This document shows, in pieces, positions 24,425-34,253 of a DNA stretch of 39,442 bases. The notes under the pieces were generated by a model. It was not told where the DNA came from and searched no databases. It was given only the letters and a program-made list of their open reading frames with translations. Origin of the DNA: Phycisphaerales bacterium UBA1845 (GTDB lineage: Bacteria; Planctomycetota; Phycisphaerae; UBA1845); assembly GCA_002338715.1 (NCBI GenBank), contig DDIR01000073.1, positions 1-39,442 on the forward strand, in the 5' to 3' direction. The position numbers and the translations under genes are program-made. Position 1 is the first letter of the stretch; each line of letters begins with the position of its first letter.

Positions 24425-25747
24425 CTATGGGCCTGTGATCAGCGGGACCAGTGCCGTCCAGTCGTCAATGTCGATGACGTTGTTTCCGGTATTGACGTTG
24501 GCCGGCTCACATTCGGGGGCAGTGGTGACGTCTGAGCCAAAACACTGAAGGATCAGGTCCAGGTCTGCGAGGTCCACGTCGCCGTCGTCGTCCATGTCGC
24601 CGGGGTTACCTGCCGCACAGGGGTCGGGGGTGCAGGAGGTGAACGGTCCCTGCCACACGTCGCCTGTTCCGGAGCAGTTAGCAGCCGTCTGCCCGGGGAC
24701 GCACACCGAGTTTCCGCCGCCAATGTCGACGCAGCATGCGCCGGTCGGCTGCTGGCATGACGCTGATGCGCAGGTTGATCCCGGTCCGCCGAAGCTGGTC
24801 GGGTTCATGGTGTCGCAGACAAGACCGATGAGATTTTCGCACGAGCCGTCCTGCATGCAGCATGCGCCGGTGTTGCAGATGTCGTCGGCGCAGGTCGTGC
24901 CGTTTCCACCGTAGATGCGGCCCAGTGTGTTTTCGCAAAAGTCCTGCGTCTGGTTTTCCAAGCAGCCGCCGGTTCCATTGCAACATGATCCGGTTGGGGT
25001 CGGGCAGGAAACTTCGCCGCAATCTTCGCCGACAAAGAACGTGTCACCCGGGTCTTCGCAGTCGCCTTCTTCGACGTTGTTGTCACATGTACCGTTGACG
25101 TCACAGCAAGCGCCCGCGGGCTCCTGACAATCGACCACCGCGCGAAGGGCGACGTCGCCGGGCAGGAGAATCTGGATCGGGCAGAAGTCGTGCCAGCTGC
25201 CGTTGAAGAACAAAACGTTCTTGCCGGCTTGGCATCCGTCGGTATCGCGGACGATACTGGCGCTTCCGCCAGCAATATCAGTTGGTTCACCGAATTCCAA
25301 CGTCACGTAAAACTGCTGGCCAGCTGTCACGGGTACATTGATCGGAATGGTGCCGGCTTCATCGGTGAAACGAAATTCGTTGATCGCGTTGGGCGTGAGC
25401 AATGGTCCTTCAAGAAAGAGCAACTCGCTGCCCGGTGTGGGAAACGTCGCTCCATCGAAGACGTAGATGGCGTCTTCAAGCGATTGGGGGTTGCCTCCGG
25501 GAGGCGGTTCAATCCAGGGAACCTGAATTGCGACGATGTTTCCGTTGCAAGGCGACGTCAAACGGGCGCCGCCCTGTTCGCCGGGGACAAAGTCTCCGAT
25601 CGGAACGGTCGTCGTGAAGTTCTCAACCGAATCGTTTCGCACAACCTGCTCAATAGCGTATAGCGGCGACGTCGCTGCCAACATGATTCCCAGCACAAGA
25701 GCGACGCGCGTTGTGGCTACAGAAACGGTGCGTGATTGATTCAACAT
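24425..25747 (-). CDS. secreted Cys-rich protein with dockerin-like C-terminus
   Basis: A 440-residue exported protein. Signal peptide about 1-31 (VALVLGIMLAATSPLYA). A beta-rich domain follows (about 32-210; contains DAIYVFDGATFPTPG and VTAGQQFYVTLEFG, reminiscent of carbohydrate-binding-like sandwiches, though I cannot name the family). Then come four Cys-rich repeats starting GACC, GSCC, GACC and GACC (about 212-380), and a dockerin-like tail with a perfect DMDDDGDVDLADL loop and a second degenerate loop (about 384-440). A GGAG ribosome binding site lies 10 bases before ATG 25747. It belongs to the same secretion or attachment class as the two giant proteins at 8422-19696 and probably acts outside the cell. 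The function is not known. Confidence 0.75.
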   Translation of the reverse strand: MLNQSRTVSVATTRVALVLGIMLAATSPLYAIEQVVRNDSVENFTTTVPIGDFVPGEQGGARLTSPCNGNIVAIQVPWIEPPPGGNPQSLEDAIYVFDGATFPTPGSELLFLEGPLLTPNAINEFRFTDEAGTIPINVPVTAGQQFYVTLEFGEPTDIAGGSASIVRDTDGCQAGKNVLFFNGSWHDFCPIQILLPGDVALRAVVDCQEPAGACCDVNGTCDNNVEEGDCEDPGDTFFVGEDCGEVSCPTPTGSCCNGTGGCLENQTQDFCENTLGRIYGGNGTTCADDICNTGACCMQDGSCENLIGLVCDTMNPTSFGGPGSTCASASCQQPTGACCVDIGGGNSVCVPGQTAANCSGTGDVWQGPFTSCTPDPCAAGNPGDMDDDGDVDLADLDLILQCFGSDVTTAPECEPANVNTGNNVIDIDDWTALVPLITGP

Positions 25748-25962
25748 GCTTCAATTCTCCAATGGACCGAAACCGGAACGCGGGCTGTGGGATTTGAATT
25801 AGGCGGCCAGCTCGCTTCTCAATCCCCATATTCCCCCTCATGATTGTTGCAGAACGGATGGGCGAATTCAAGGAATCCCGCCCCGTGGGGGCCTTTGAAA
25901 ATGCAAGTGGGGGGCGAATTGCGTCCGATTCTTTTCCTGAAATCGGGTTTGGCCGGTGTTTG

Positions 25963-26943
25963 TTACCAGTCGTGCAGTTCGCCGGATAACTCTTCGAGCA
26001 GGTCTTTGAAGGTGACGACGCCCAGAAGGCGGTTGCCGCGATCAACGACGGCTGCTATCGCGCTGCCTTCGGTTTGCAGGGTCATCATCGCCGTGGCCAC
26101 GGATTGTTGCGGTGTCAATGTTTGAATCGGTTCGAGATGGTCTTCAAGGTTGGTCCATTCGTCGCTCGCAAGCAATGAGTGCGTGGACACGAACCCGACG
26201 ATGCGGCGCGGGTCTTTGTTGTACACGAGCAGGCGCGAGTGTGCGTTTCTGCGAATCGTTGCGAGGCATTCCTGGCGGGTCGCGCCGAGTTCGACGGAGA
26301 TGACTCGGTTGCGCGGGACCATCACCTGGTGCAGCGGCAGTTCCGTTAGGTTGAGCACGCGCTCAACGAGTTCGCCGTGCATGTCGCTGTGTTCTTCGGT
26401 GGCGAATGCATCCTGAAGCATCAACGCAACGTTGAGACGGTGATCAACTTCGGCGGACTCCGATTCGCTGCCAGCCAACTTCAACAACGGGGCGGAAACG
26501 ATGGTTAGCGCCTTGACTGGGATAGCAAACAGAATCTTCGACCACGCTAGCAGGCGACTTCCCTTGAGCATGAGGACATCTGAGTGTCGCTGGAAAAGCG
26601 TCTTCGGGACGACTTCACCAAACACAAACACGACCGGTGTGACGATCGCCGTGGTGTAAAGCTCCGTGGATTCACCCGCGATGCCGATTTCGTTGGTCAG
26701 GATGTAGGCGACAAAGACCGTGGCCAAGTAGTTCGCGATGTTGGTGCCCACCAGCAGCGTCGAAAGCGCAGAGCGGTCATTCTGCAACACGTCAAGCAGT
26801 CGGCGGGCTTTGGCGTTTCCATTCTCCGCATCGATTCTCATGCGGATCCTGCTTACGGAATACAACCCGGTTTCTGAACCGGAATAGAATCCCGAAAGGG
26901 CGATGGCTGCCACGGTGGCCAGAATGAAAATCGCAATGATCAT
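25963..26943 (-). CDS. CNNM/CBS-domain membrane protein (short CorC/HlyC-family)
   Basis: A 326-residue protein with an N-terminal CNNM (DUF21) transmembrane domain (about 1-175; starts IIAIFILATVAAIALSGFYS and contains FGEVVPKTLFQRH) and a CBS pair (about 190-326; VPRNRVISVE, GFVSTHSLL, GVVTFKDLLEEL). It ends right after the second CBS domain and lacks the C-terminal CorC/HlyC domain present in its partner. Family knowledge: these proteins handle Mg/Co export or membrane-stress tolerance. Its start overlaps the end of the upstream gene by four bases (ATGA), so the two are translationally coupled and may form a heteromer. Confidence 0.88.
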   Translation of the reverse strand: MIIAIFILATVAAIALSGFYSGSETGLYSVSRIRMRIDAENGNAKARRLLDVLQNDRSALSTLLVGTNIANYLATVFVAYILTNEIGIAGESTELYTTAIVTPVVFVFGEVVPKTLFQRHSDVLMLKGSRLLAWSKILFAIPVKALTIVSAPLLKLAGSESESAEVDHRLNVALMLQDAFATEEHSDMHGELVERVLNLTELPLHQVMVPRNRVISVELGATRQECLATIRRNAHSRLLVYNKDPRRIVGFVSTHSLLASDEWTNLEDHLEPIQTLTPQQSVATAMMTLQTEGSAIAAVVDRGNRLLGVVTFKDLLEELSGELHDW

Positions 26944-28208
26944 GACGCCAATTCGTTGGTCAGGGCGCCGAGGTCCTTGGGTTCGGCGCGCAGGAGGATC
27001 TCATCGATGCGTCGGCCCGCGAGTTTGTCGACCGTCATCGTAATGTTGCCGATTCGGACGGTGTCACCGACTTTGGGCGACCGTCCCAGGATCGAAAGGA
27101 CCAACCCGCCCATCGTGTCCACGTCCGGAATCTTGAACATTGCACCAAACGCGTCGCGCCATGGCAGTACGCTTAGCGAACCGGAGATGCGATAGGTGCG
27201 TTCGTCGATGGGTTGATACGCCTTGGCCGAATCCACGTTCCCAGATCGATCGAGTTCCCCCACGATCTTGCCGAACAAGTCCTTGAGCGTTACCAAACCG
27301 GAGACGCCGCCAAACTCATCGACGACGATCAGCAGCGGGGTTTTCTTCGCCGTGAAGTTTTCGGTCAACTGGGCCAAGCTGATGTTCTCTGGAACGAAAT
27401 TGACTGGCTTGATGAGCTTGGTGAGGGGTTCGCTCGGTCGCAGATAGAAATCCCTCGCATAAAGCAGGCCAACGATGTCGTCGAGGTTGCTTCCAAAGAC
27501 GGGGATTTTCTTCAGTCCGGATTCGGTGAACCGTTTGCGGATATCATCGCGATCGGCGTTGACGGATATGGCTCGGATGTCGACGCGCGGAATCATGATG
27601 GCGCGGACCGCGATACTCGGAAGCGAGACGACGCCCAACAGCATTTCGTGCTCGCGCGCATCGATGATGCCTTGCTTGCCGGAAAGTTCGACGAGGGCCT
27701 TGAGATCGTTCGGCGTCACTTCCGTTGACGTCGTTGCGCTGGGGGCGAGAAGCCTGGCGATGGGTTCAACCAACGTCACGCGTAGTGCCGTGCTCAACGG
27801 AAGCGTGGCCCATTCGAGCACTTGGATCAGCGGTGCGACGATCGGTGCGATTCTGGTGGCGTTTCCAAGGGCGATGGCCTTCGGTGCAACTTCCCCAAAG
27901 AGCAGGACGGCTACCAGTGCGATGATGCCGCAGAGGATCTTCAATGCGGGATTGTTCGTCTCGCTTGGTTGAAGTGCCAAGAATGAAATTGCAAAAATCG
28001 CGATGTTGACGGCTGTGTTGACAATCAGCACCGTCATCAAGACGCGGCGCGGGTGGCGCATCAAACGGCGCGCTCGGTGTTTCAATGCGCTGGAGGAATT
28101 GGCGAACTGTCGCAGTTCGCGCGGCGACAACGAAAACAAAGCCGTCTCCGCCCCGGAAATGACGAACGAACACGTGATCAGAAATATGATGGCGATCCAC
28201 GGGCCCAT
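26940..28208 (-). CDS. CNNM/CBS/CorC_HlyC-domain membrane protein
   Basis: A 422-residue full-architecture member of the hemolysin-C/CorC-type transporter family. CNNM domain about 1-180 (WIAIIFLITCSFVISGAETALFS; LLFGEVAPKAIALG), CBS pair about 195-325 (IMIPRVDIRAIS; VDEFGGVSGLVTLKDLFGKIVGE) and a C-terminal CorC_HlyC domain about 335-410 (RISGSLSVLPW; VDTMGGLVLSILGR; ITMTVDKLAGRRIDEI). Probably a cation (Mg/Co) efflux or regulation protein of the inner membrane. It precedes the shorter homologue by an ATGA overlap. The TPR gene lies upstream on the same strand with a 114-base gap, so readthrough is possible. Confidence 0.9.
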   Translation of the reverse strand: MGPWIAIIFLITCSFVISGAETALFSLSPRELRQFANSSSALKHRARRLMRHPRRVLMTVLIVNTAVNIAIFAISFLALQPSETNNPALKILCGIIALVAVLLFGEVAPKAIALGNATRIAPIVAPLIQVLEWATLPLSTALRVTLVEPIARLLAPSATTSTEVTPNDLKALVELSGKQGIIDAREHEMLLGVVSLPSIAVRAIMIPRVDIRAISVNADRDDIRKRFTESGLKKIPVFGSNLDDIVGLLYARDFYLRPSEPLTKLIKPVNFVPENISLAQLTENFTAKKTPLLIVVDEFGGVSGLVTLKDLFGKIVGELDRSGNVDSAKAYQPIDERTYRISGSLSVLPWRDAFGAMFKIPDVDTMGGLVLSILGRSPKVGDTVRIGNITMTVDKLAGRRIDEILLRAEPKDLGALTNELAS

Positions 28209-28322
28209 GGTTACGTTTGAACCCGTGCGCGAACATTGAAGCCCGCACTCACCGCCTCAAAAGTGAGACGGCGAGCGGTTCGGACCATATTCGGATGACA
28301 GCTTGACTCGCCAGGCGCGCCG

Positions 28323-31300
28323 TTAATCGCTGTTTTGTTCATTCGTAAGTTTAAGGCCTTCTCGAGCCTGCGCAGCCAGTGCGGCTGGGACACCCCGAGC
28401 CCCTTCTCCGGCGAGCTCTTCAAAAATCGTTCTTGCCTTGTCGAATTCGCCCGATCGTCTGAAAGCTTCCGCCAGGTGATAGACGGCTTCGGGGAAGTCA
28501 GTTTCGGTGCGTCGAATGCGCGTAAACTGCGCGATTGCATCCTGGTACTGTCCAAGTTGATAGTAGACCCATCCCAGCGTATCGAGGACAGCCGGCAGGC
28601 TCGATATCTCTGCGGCTTTCTTGGCATACGGAAGCGCATCTGTCGGCAGATCGAGTTTATCCGAAAGCAAATAGGCAAGGTTGTTGAGGGCAAAGAGGTT
28701 GTCCGGGTCGATCGCGAGCGCTTGTTCGTATACCTCGCGGGCCTTGTCCCATTCCTTGATCGATTCGTGTGCCACGGCAATACGCATGTAGATGGACGCT
28801 TTCTCTTTGGGAGAATTGGCTGTTTCCAGGAGCTCATTGCAGAGTTGAATGGCCTCCTCGATTTTGCCCGAATCCTGCAACAGTGCGCTGAGTATGTGTT
28901 TGTTTGCCTTGGCCAGCACCTGGTCAACCGGCTGACTGAATTGTTCGATGGCCTTTTCCGCGCCGAGTTTCTTGCTGACGCTGTACGCGATCTTTTCGAG
29001 GAACTCGAACGAATCGAAACCACTCTTGTGCAGCGCTGTCCTGAATGTGTTGATCGCTTCCCGCACGTCACCGCTGTCGCCGAGAAGATTGGCGTAGGCT
29101 AGCAACACGAGCGGTGTCCGGCGACTTGGCGGAACCTGCTCGTCAAAGAATGCGATTCCTTGATCGGCTGCGTTGACCTTGCTGTACGTTTCCAGAAGCG
29201 TGGCTGTCAGCGTCGGATGGAATTGTCCGAGTACGACGGCTTGCTTCTGGTTGGCGATGGCTTTGGTCGGGTCGTTTTGCTTCAGTGCGATCTCTCCACT
29301 TCGCAGCAGCCAACCCACCTGATTCGGATTGCTGTTGAGCAATGTGGTGAGGACGTTGTCCGCGTCGGTGTAGCGCTCGTTTTCAACGTATAGATTGATC
29401 AATTGATCGATGACGTTGTTCGCTTCCGGATGTTCCTTGTAGATGCTTTCGAGTTCCTGGAAGGCCAGGTCGAGACGCCCCACGCGCTTGTAGGCCGTCG
29501 CGAGCAGAATACGCGGTTGGAATCCGAGCGCCGTCGGGTTGGAGGCTCTGAGTTCTTCGAGGTCGGTGATTGCGTTTTGCCACTCGCCAAGACTGCAGAG
29601 GGATTGCGCCCGATTGTAAACGGCGATGTCCGTGTTCGGGCGCTTCTCCAGAAACAGGGTAAGGTCTTCGATCGCGTCATCGATTTCGCCGCGATTCAGC
29701 GCAATCTGCGAATCAAGGAACAACGTCGAAGGATCTTCGGGGAATTCCTTCTTGTATGCGTCACACAATTGCTGTGCCTCGTCCAACTTGCCGGCACGCG
29801 TCAGGACTTCGATCTGCATGACCTGAATACGCGACTTCTCGGCGGAACCGGATTCCTCGGCTTTTTGAATCGCTTTCTCAAGCCACTTGTTCGCCTCTTC
29901 ATATTGACTGGTCATCGTGAAGTGCGTTCCGATCGCGACGAAGACGGCTTGGCTTGGTTCGATATCCGCAGCCGCAAGGTATGCGACCTGGGCTTCGCGC
30001 ACGTTCCCAACAGCGCGATAATGCTCGCCGATGAGCAACTGAGCTTGTGCTTTCTGATCGCTCGGGGCATCCCAGAGATTCTGTTGCAGGATTTCCAGGG
30101 CGCGATCGGGCTTGTCGATGTCGCGCAACATCGACGCCGCGCTCTTCAGATATTTCTTGCCTTCAGGAAGAGCCACCAGATTCTCGATACGCTCTTCCGC
30201 TTTTGCTTTGTCGCCAAGTTTAACGTACAGCATTGCCAACTTCTGGAGGTTGGCGGCATCGTCTGGATTTTCTTTGAACAACTCTTCGCGTCGGGCGATG
30301 CCTTCGCGCGGGTTGAGTTCTTCCTGGGCTTCAAGTGTCCGCTCCAGAACCCACGAATCGTCTGGAATTTCAGTGGAGCAAGCGCTCAGCCATTTCTTGA
30401 AATCTTCCTCGTTGCCCAGTGCGTCGGCGATCGCAGCCAACTGCTTGAGGACCTTGCCGTTGTGCGGTCTCAGTTCGATGCTTTTTTCATAGGCAATGCG
30501 GGCTTCGTTTAGTTCGCCAAGCCGACGGTACGCATCGCCAAGTCCTGCGTGCGCCTCACCGCTCGTCGGATATGCATCGATGGCTTCCAGAAGCGTCTCA
30601 ACCGCCGCCTCGTTTTGCTTCTGGCTCTCAGCACGAAACTCTTCCGCTTCTTTGTCGCGAGATTCTTGTTCGGCTTCACGTGCCTTTACGCCAGCCACGA
30701 ATCCATCGTATAGCTGCCGCCGACCGAGATAAGTCAGACCATGCGCCTGGTCCAGGCCTTCGTCGCCATAGTCGGTTGCTTCCTTGACCAGCTCGTCCAT
30801 CCGGGCGGTGTTGTTTGTCTCGATGGCGATCGCAAACATCGTATCGAACAACTGGCGCAGCGCGGCGACACCGGCATTGCGTGCCGATGGCGTTGCGCGC
30901 TCCATGATCAACTGCTTTGCTTTTTCCAGAAGTTCATACTGTTTTTCGAGGTCGCCTTGCTCAGCATAATAGGTCGAGAGGCGAACCGATCGGCTGTACT
31001 CGTCTTCAATCTCGTTCACCTTCTTGAGCAGTTCTTCGATGCGGGCTTCCTGCGACATATCGCTGAACTTGATCTTGACAACCTGCAACTCAAAATCGTC
31101 GGGTGACTGGGCGAGGGCATTATCAATGACACGCGTCGCGTCTTCCTTGCGATCCAGCGCCATATAGACGGCCGCCGCCGTTTCGACAATCCGTGGATGC
31201 GTCGGATACTTCTCAACACCCACTTCGATTCGAGAAAGCGCTTCTTCGAGGTCGCCTTGACCGGCGATAAACGCAGCCTGTCCCGCTATGAACTTCGGAG

Positions 31301-32930
31301 AATCGCCCGTCAATTCAAAAATCGTTTTCTTGGCAATGTCCTTTTGTCCCAACTTCTCCTGTGCAGCGGCGCGGACAAGCATTGCTTCCTGGTTGCCGGG
31401 TGCGAGCACAAGCGCATGATCAGCCGCACGGAGCGCGTCTTCGGGGCTGTCCTCGGCGATCAGAATTTTCGAGTACAGAATCCAGCAATCTGCCGGTGCT
31501 GACGGATCGGCAATGGCTTTGCTGATTGCGTCGCGCGCAGCGCCCGGTTGATTATCTCCAAGGCGGGCGACGGCGAGGAAATAGAGGTTTTGCCAATGCA
31601 GTCCGCGGCTCAATTCTTCTGCCCGTTCAAACCAACGGATGGCCTCTCGATTTCTCTTCAGCGTCAGGAAGAGTCTTCCACGGGAATAGTAGGCGTCCAT
31701 ACCATTGGGAAGCTCGGTCAGCGCCTCTTCGATTTGTGCGTCGGCTTGCTTGCCCAACTCTTCTTGTTCGTCTGATCCGGATTCGGCCAGGCGGGCTTTG
31801 GAAATATACTGATCTGCCAATCCGAGCAGCAGGATGTAGCGGCCTCTTCGACTCTTGATCGAACTGAACCCTTCCCGAAGGAACGGCAGGTCGAGTCGTT
31901 CCTGTTGGGTCTTGATCGCTTCGTCGTATTGTTCGTTCATCGATTGGAGGCCGGCGAGACGGATGTAGGTGTCGGCTTCATCTGGTTCCAACTCGATGGA
32001 GGCCCGCAGTTCCTTCACGGCTTGGTCATAGATCCCGTCGGTTTCCGATTCCGGTGCGGGTTCGACCTTCTCGTCACCGCGAAGCCCCAGTTTCTTCTGC
32101 CGCCAGAGGTCGGCGAGGAAATATCCTGTGCGCCGATGTACCAGTGCGCGAACGGATTCGTCACTGCCGGCCATCTTCAATGCGTCGGCAAAAAGTTCCG
32201 CGGCGCCATCGAAGTCGCCCTGACGGAATTTCTGTCGACCGGCAACGCAGCGCGCTTCGGCTGCATCCTGCCCCGGGGTCGTCGTGCGTGAGATCAGCTT
32301 GGAATAAAACGCTTCGGCGTCTTCATTGCGACCGAGTTCGGAATAGCAAGCCGCCAATCGCCGAGCAAAATCGAACGCGTCGGGAGATTGCTCAACAGCC
32401 TGCTCGAGGATGCGGATGCCTTCTTCGGCGTTTGATTCATTCTGTTCCTTCAGTTGGAACAATGCCGTGCCCTTGGCATAGAGTGCTTGCGGGTGGTTTT
32501 CCTGGCCTTCGATTTTGAGGATCGCGTCGGCTGTATCTCGGACGCTGATCCAGTTGTTGGTCCCCGAGACCATGTCAGCCATTTCAAACTCGATCTCCAG
32601 CGTCTTCTCGAGCGCTTCGACAAGTTCGGGGTCGATGACGTTGGCGTCGCGGTATTGCGCAAGGGCATCAAAGTCTCTGCCCGACGAGCGCAGCATGTCT
32701 GCAAAGCGAACCAGGTAGATCGGATCTTCCGAGGCACCATATGCGCGCCTGTAGTAGGTTGCGGCTTGGTTCCAGTCTTTTGACTTGGCGAATTCTTCAG
32801 CCCGAGCGACGAGTTCGGTCGGGTCGCTGAGTCTGAAGTGGTTGACCAATGCCAAGCCGGCACCGGTGACGACAATGAACGCCAGCGCGGTCAGTCCGAC
32901 TATCAGGTTCTTGTTGACTCTTTTCGCCAT
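28323..32930 (-). CDS. very large membrane-anchored tetratricopeptide-repeat protein
   Basis: A 1535-residue protein. One N-terminal membrane helix (about 9-29, LIVGLTALAFIVVTGAGLAL) is followed by an almost continuous array of TPR-type helical pairs up to the end (clear copies: WNQAATYYRRAY, AFDFARRLAACYSELGRNEDAEAFY, GEAHAGLGDAYRRLGELNEARIAY, LFALNNLAYLLSDKLDLPTDALPY). The body probably faces the periplasm. TPR proteins of this kind accompany exosortase and exopolysaccharide loci (PrsT-like), which fits the EpsI-family gene 176 bases upstream on the same strand. It is much longer than a typical PrsT, so I do not give that name. A weak ribosome binding site (GGAA) precedes ATG 32930. Likely a scaffold for envelope assembly; partners are unknown. 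Confidence 0.85.
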   Translation of the reverse strand: MAKRVNKNLIVGLTALAFIVVTGAGLALVNHFRLSDPTELVARAEEFAKSKDWNQAATYYRRAYGASEDPIYLVRFADMLRSSGRDFDALAQYRDANVIDPELVEALEKTLEIEFEMADMVSGTNNWISVRDTADAILKIEGQENHPQALYAKGTALFQLKEQNESNAEEGIRILEQAVEQSPDAFDFARRLAACYSELGRNEDAEAFYSKLISRTTTPGQDAAEARCVAGRQKFRQGDFDGAAELFADALKMAGSDESVRALVHRRTGYFLADLWRQKKLGLRGDEKVEPAPESETDGIYDQAVKELRASIELEPDEADTYIRLAGLQSMNEQYDEAIKTQQERLDLPFLREGFSSIKSRRGRYILLLGLADQYISKARLAESGSDEQEELGKQADAQIEEALTELPNGMDAYYSRGRLFLTLKRNREAIRWFERAEELSRGLHWQNLYFLAVARLGDNQPGAARDAISKAIADPSAPADCWILYSKILIAEDSPEDALRAADHALVLAPGNQEAMLVRAAAQEKLGQKDIAKKTIFELTGDSPKFIAGQAAFIAGQGDLEEALSRIEVGVEKYPTHPRIVETAAAVYMALDRKEDATRVIDNALAQSPDDFELQVVKIKFSDMSQEARIEELLKKVNEIEDEYSRSVRLSTYYAEQGDLEKQYELLEKAKQLIMERATPSARNAGVAALRQLFDTMFAIAIETNNTARMDELVKEATDYGDEGLDQAHGLTYLGRRQLYDGFVAGVKAREAEQESRDKEAEEFRAESQKQNEAAVETLLEAIDAYPTSGEAHAGLGDAYRRLGELNEARIAYEKSIELRPHNGKVLKQLAAIADALGNEEDFKKWLSACSTEIPDDSWVLERTLEAQEELNPREGIARREELFKENPDDAANLQKLAMLYVKLGDKAKAEERIENLVALPEGKKYLKSAASMLRDIDKPDRALEILQQNLWDAPSDQKAQAQLLIGEHYRAVGNVREAQVAYLAAADIEPSQAVFVAIGTHFTMTSQYEEANKWLEKAIQKAEESGSAEKSRIQVMQIEVLTRAGKLDEAQQLCDAYKKEFPEDPSTLFLDSQIALNRGEIDDAIEDLTLFLEKRPNTDIAVYNRAQSLCSLGEWQNAITDLEELRASNPTALGFQPRILLATAYKRVGRLDLAFQELESIYKEHPEANNVIDQLINLYVENERYTDADNVLTTLLNSNPNQVGWLLRSGEIALKQNDPTKAIANQKQAVVLGQFHPTLTATLLETYSKVNAADQGIAFFDEQVPPSRRTPLVLLAYANLLGDSGDVREAINTFRTALHKSGFDSFEFLEKIAYSVSKKLGAEKAIEQFSQPVDQVLAKANKHILSALLQDSGKIEEAIQLCNELLETANSPKEKASIYMRIAVAHESIKEWDKAREVYEQALAIDPDNLFALNNLAYLLSDKLDLPTDALPYAKKAAEISSLPAVLDTLGWVYYQLGQYQDAIAQFTRIRRTETDFPEAVYHLAEAFRRSGEFDKARTIFEELAGEGARGVPAALAAQAREGLKLTNEQNSD

Positions 32931-33106
32931 GGTAGTGTTCCGTCGAAAATCTAGGGATTAGAGGTTTCCGCGTTTGAAAACGGCGGTCATGATTTATTGG
33001 TCTTGGCAACAAGCGCGGGCGGCCCACATCGCGCGTTACGACGCCCGGAGTTATGGTTGCATATCATAACTTGATTTGCGACTTTGCCCAATTCACGGTC
33101 CCGAAC

Positions 33107-33880
33107 TTACTTATCCGCCGCCGTTTTGCTTTCGGAGGTGGCAGCTTCCCAGTCGGGCAGATGATCATTGACAAGTCGGGGCAACACGGCATCCAGGAAT
33201 TTCTGGGCGGCTTGGATGCTCTCTGCCCGCCCGGGACTACCGATATCCCGGCTTGAACCGCCGAAACTGACTTCGATTTTACAGAAATAGGCGTACTCGT
33301 TCAGCGGCGAGTTAATGCGGCTCCTCACCCCGTTGCGCGTCTCCGTGAATTCGCCATTGCAATGAAAGTTGTAAAGCACGGTCGGCTTGTCGCGGCCATA
33401 GACATCGCTCTTTTGAAACGTCAACACGCGGATCGGCATGTCGATCCCGAGCGACGGAAGCGGCATTGTCATGTTCTCTTTTTCGATCGCCTGGTAACCG
33501 GCTCCGAGGAAGCATTCGTCGGGCGTATGGGGCACCAGGTCGCGTCCACCCGAGTAGTACGTGACAAACAGGCGGATGTAGCGAAGCGGGTCTTGCGTAT
33601 CTTTGACGGACGAGTCGACAAAAAGCCAACTCAGATAGTCCTTTGCACCCAAAGCGTCTTCGACCTCGGGGCTGATATTCAGGTTGGTCTTGAACCGGTA
33701 GTTGCCCAGATCGTCCTTGTTCATCTGCCCGAACGGTTTGCGCAGTTCGAGCATTTTTTTTTCACCTGGATGGGCGAATTGTTTGCCCACCAGAAAATGA
33801 GCGCCCAAAAGCATCGCGCAGGCCAACAAGAAAGGTATGCCGAATAATCCGTGAGCCCGAGCCCGGTTGTTGTTTCCCAT
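33107..33880 (-). CDS. exosortase-associated EpsI-family protein
   Basis: A 257-residue protein with one N-terminal membrane helix (about 11-32) and an extracytoplasmic EpsI-type domain. The diagnostic motif VPHTPDECFLGAGY (about 117-129, with His118 and Cys123) corresponds to the VHsPexClpgaGW block of EpsI/methanolan proteins; LFVTYYSGGRD just before it is also typical. Family knowledge: EpsI domains occur fused to, or next to, exosortases and act in exopolysaccharide export or protein sorting. The ATG at 33880 has AGGA eight bases upstream, while the open frame continues 67 codons further with no family match. The giant TPR gene follows on the same strand. No exosortase gene is in the window. 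Confidence 0.78.
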   Translation of the reverse strand: MGNNNRARAHGLFGIPFLLACAMLLGAHFLVGKQFAHPGEKKMLELRKPFGQMNKDDLGNYRFKTNLNISPEVEDALGAKDYLSWLFVDSSVKDTQDPLRYIRLFVTYYSGGRDLVPHTPDECFLGAGYQAIEKENMTMPLPSLGIDMPIRVLTFQKSDVYGRDKPTVLYNFHCNGEFTETRNGVRSRINSPLNEYAYFCKIEVSFGGSSRDIGSPGRAESIQAAQKFLDAVLPRLVNDHLPDWEAATSESKTAADK

Positions 33881-34253
33881 AAGTTGGTCCTGTTGCGCTT
33901 TGAACCCCAGTCGCTTGGGCGGCTTGCGTTTCCAGATGGGTATTTCGCCGGATACCTGGAACCAATGCAATTCGCGCGATTGAGGGTAATCCTCCCCCAA
34001 AAAGCCGTCAAACAATCGCCCCTGTGAATCATCCTCGGTCGCCCGAGGGCGGTGAGCATCTAACTCACACGCAGAAAACAACTTATCGGAATTCTGCCGC
34101 CGACTCCCAAATCATTTTCACGGGGCCATATGTCTGTTTAATACGCGGAGTCCGCGCGGTCAGTTCAGGTTGACTCGGTGCCGTCCGATAAATCCAAGAG
34201 GGGCTTGTTGCCCCGTCAGCAGGAGAGTTTTCGATGAATAGGGCACCGGGATC
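33881..34253. other. divergent intergenic region between the EpsI-family and NeuD-like genes
   Basis: About 370 bases between two divergent starts. The minus frame of the EpsI-family gene remains open to 34081 but without recognisable domain content. The rest is non-coding by appearance and must hold the promoters of both genes. It contains one short plus-strand leader ORF (see 34234-34257). I see no terminator, riboswitch or mobile element. Confidence 0.5.

Noticed and set aside
29403..30512. 369-codon open frame antisense to the TPR gene
   Set aside because: Mirror of helical, Glu/Ala-rich TPR codons; composition is not protein-like (Phe/Leu/Arg-rich).
33881..34081. 67-codon N-terminal extension of the EpsI-family protein
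   Set aside because: No family match, the membrane helix normally lies at the N-terminus, and ATG 33880 has a good ribosome binding site.
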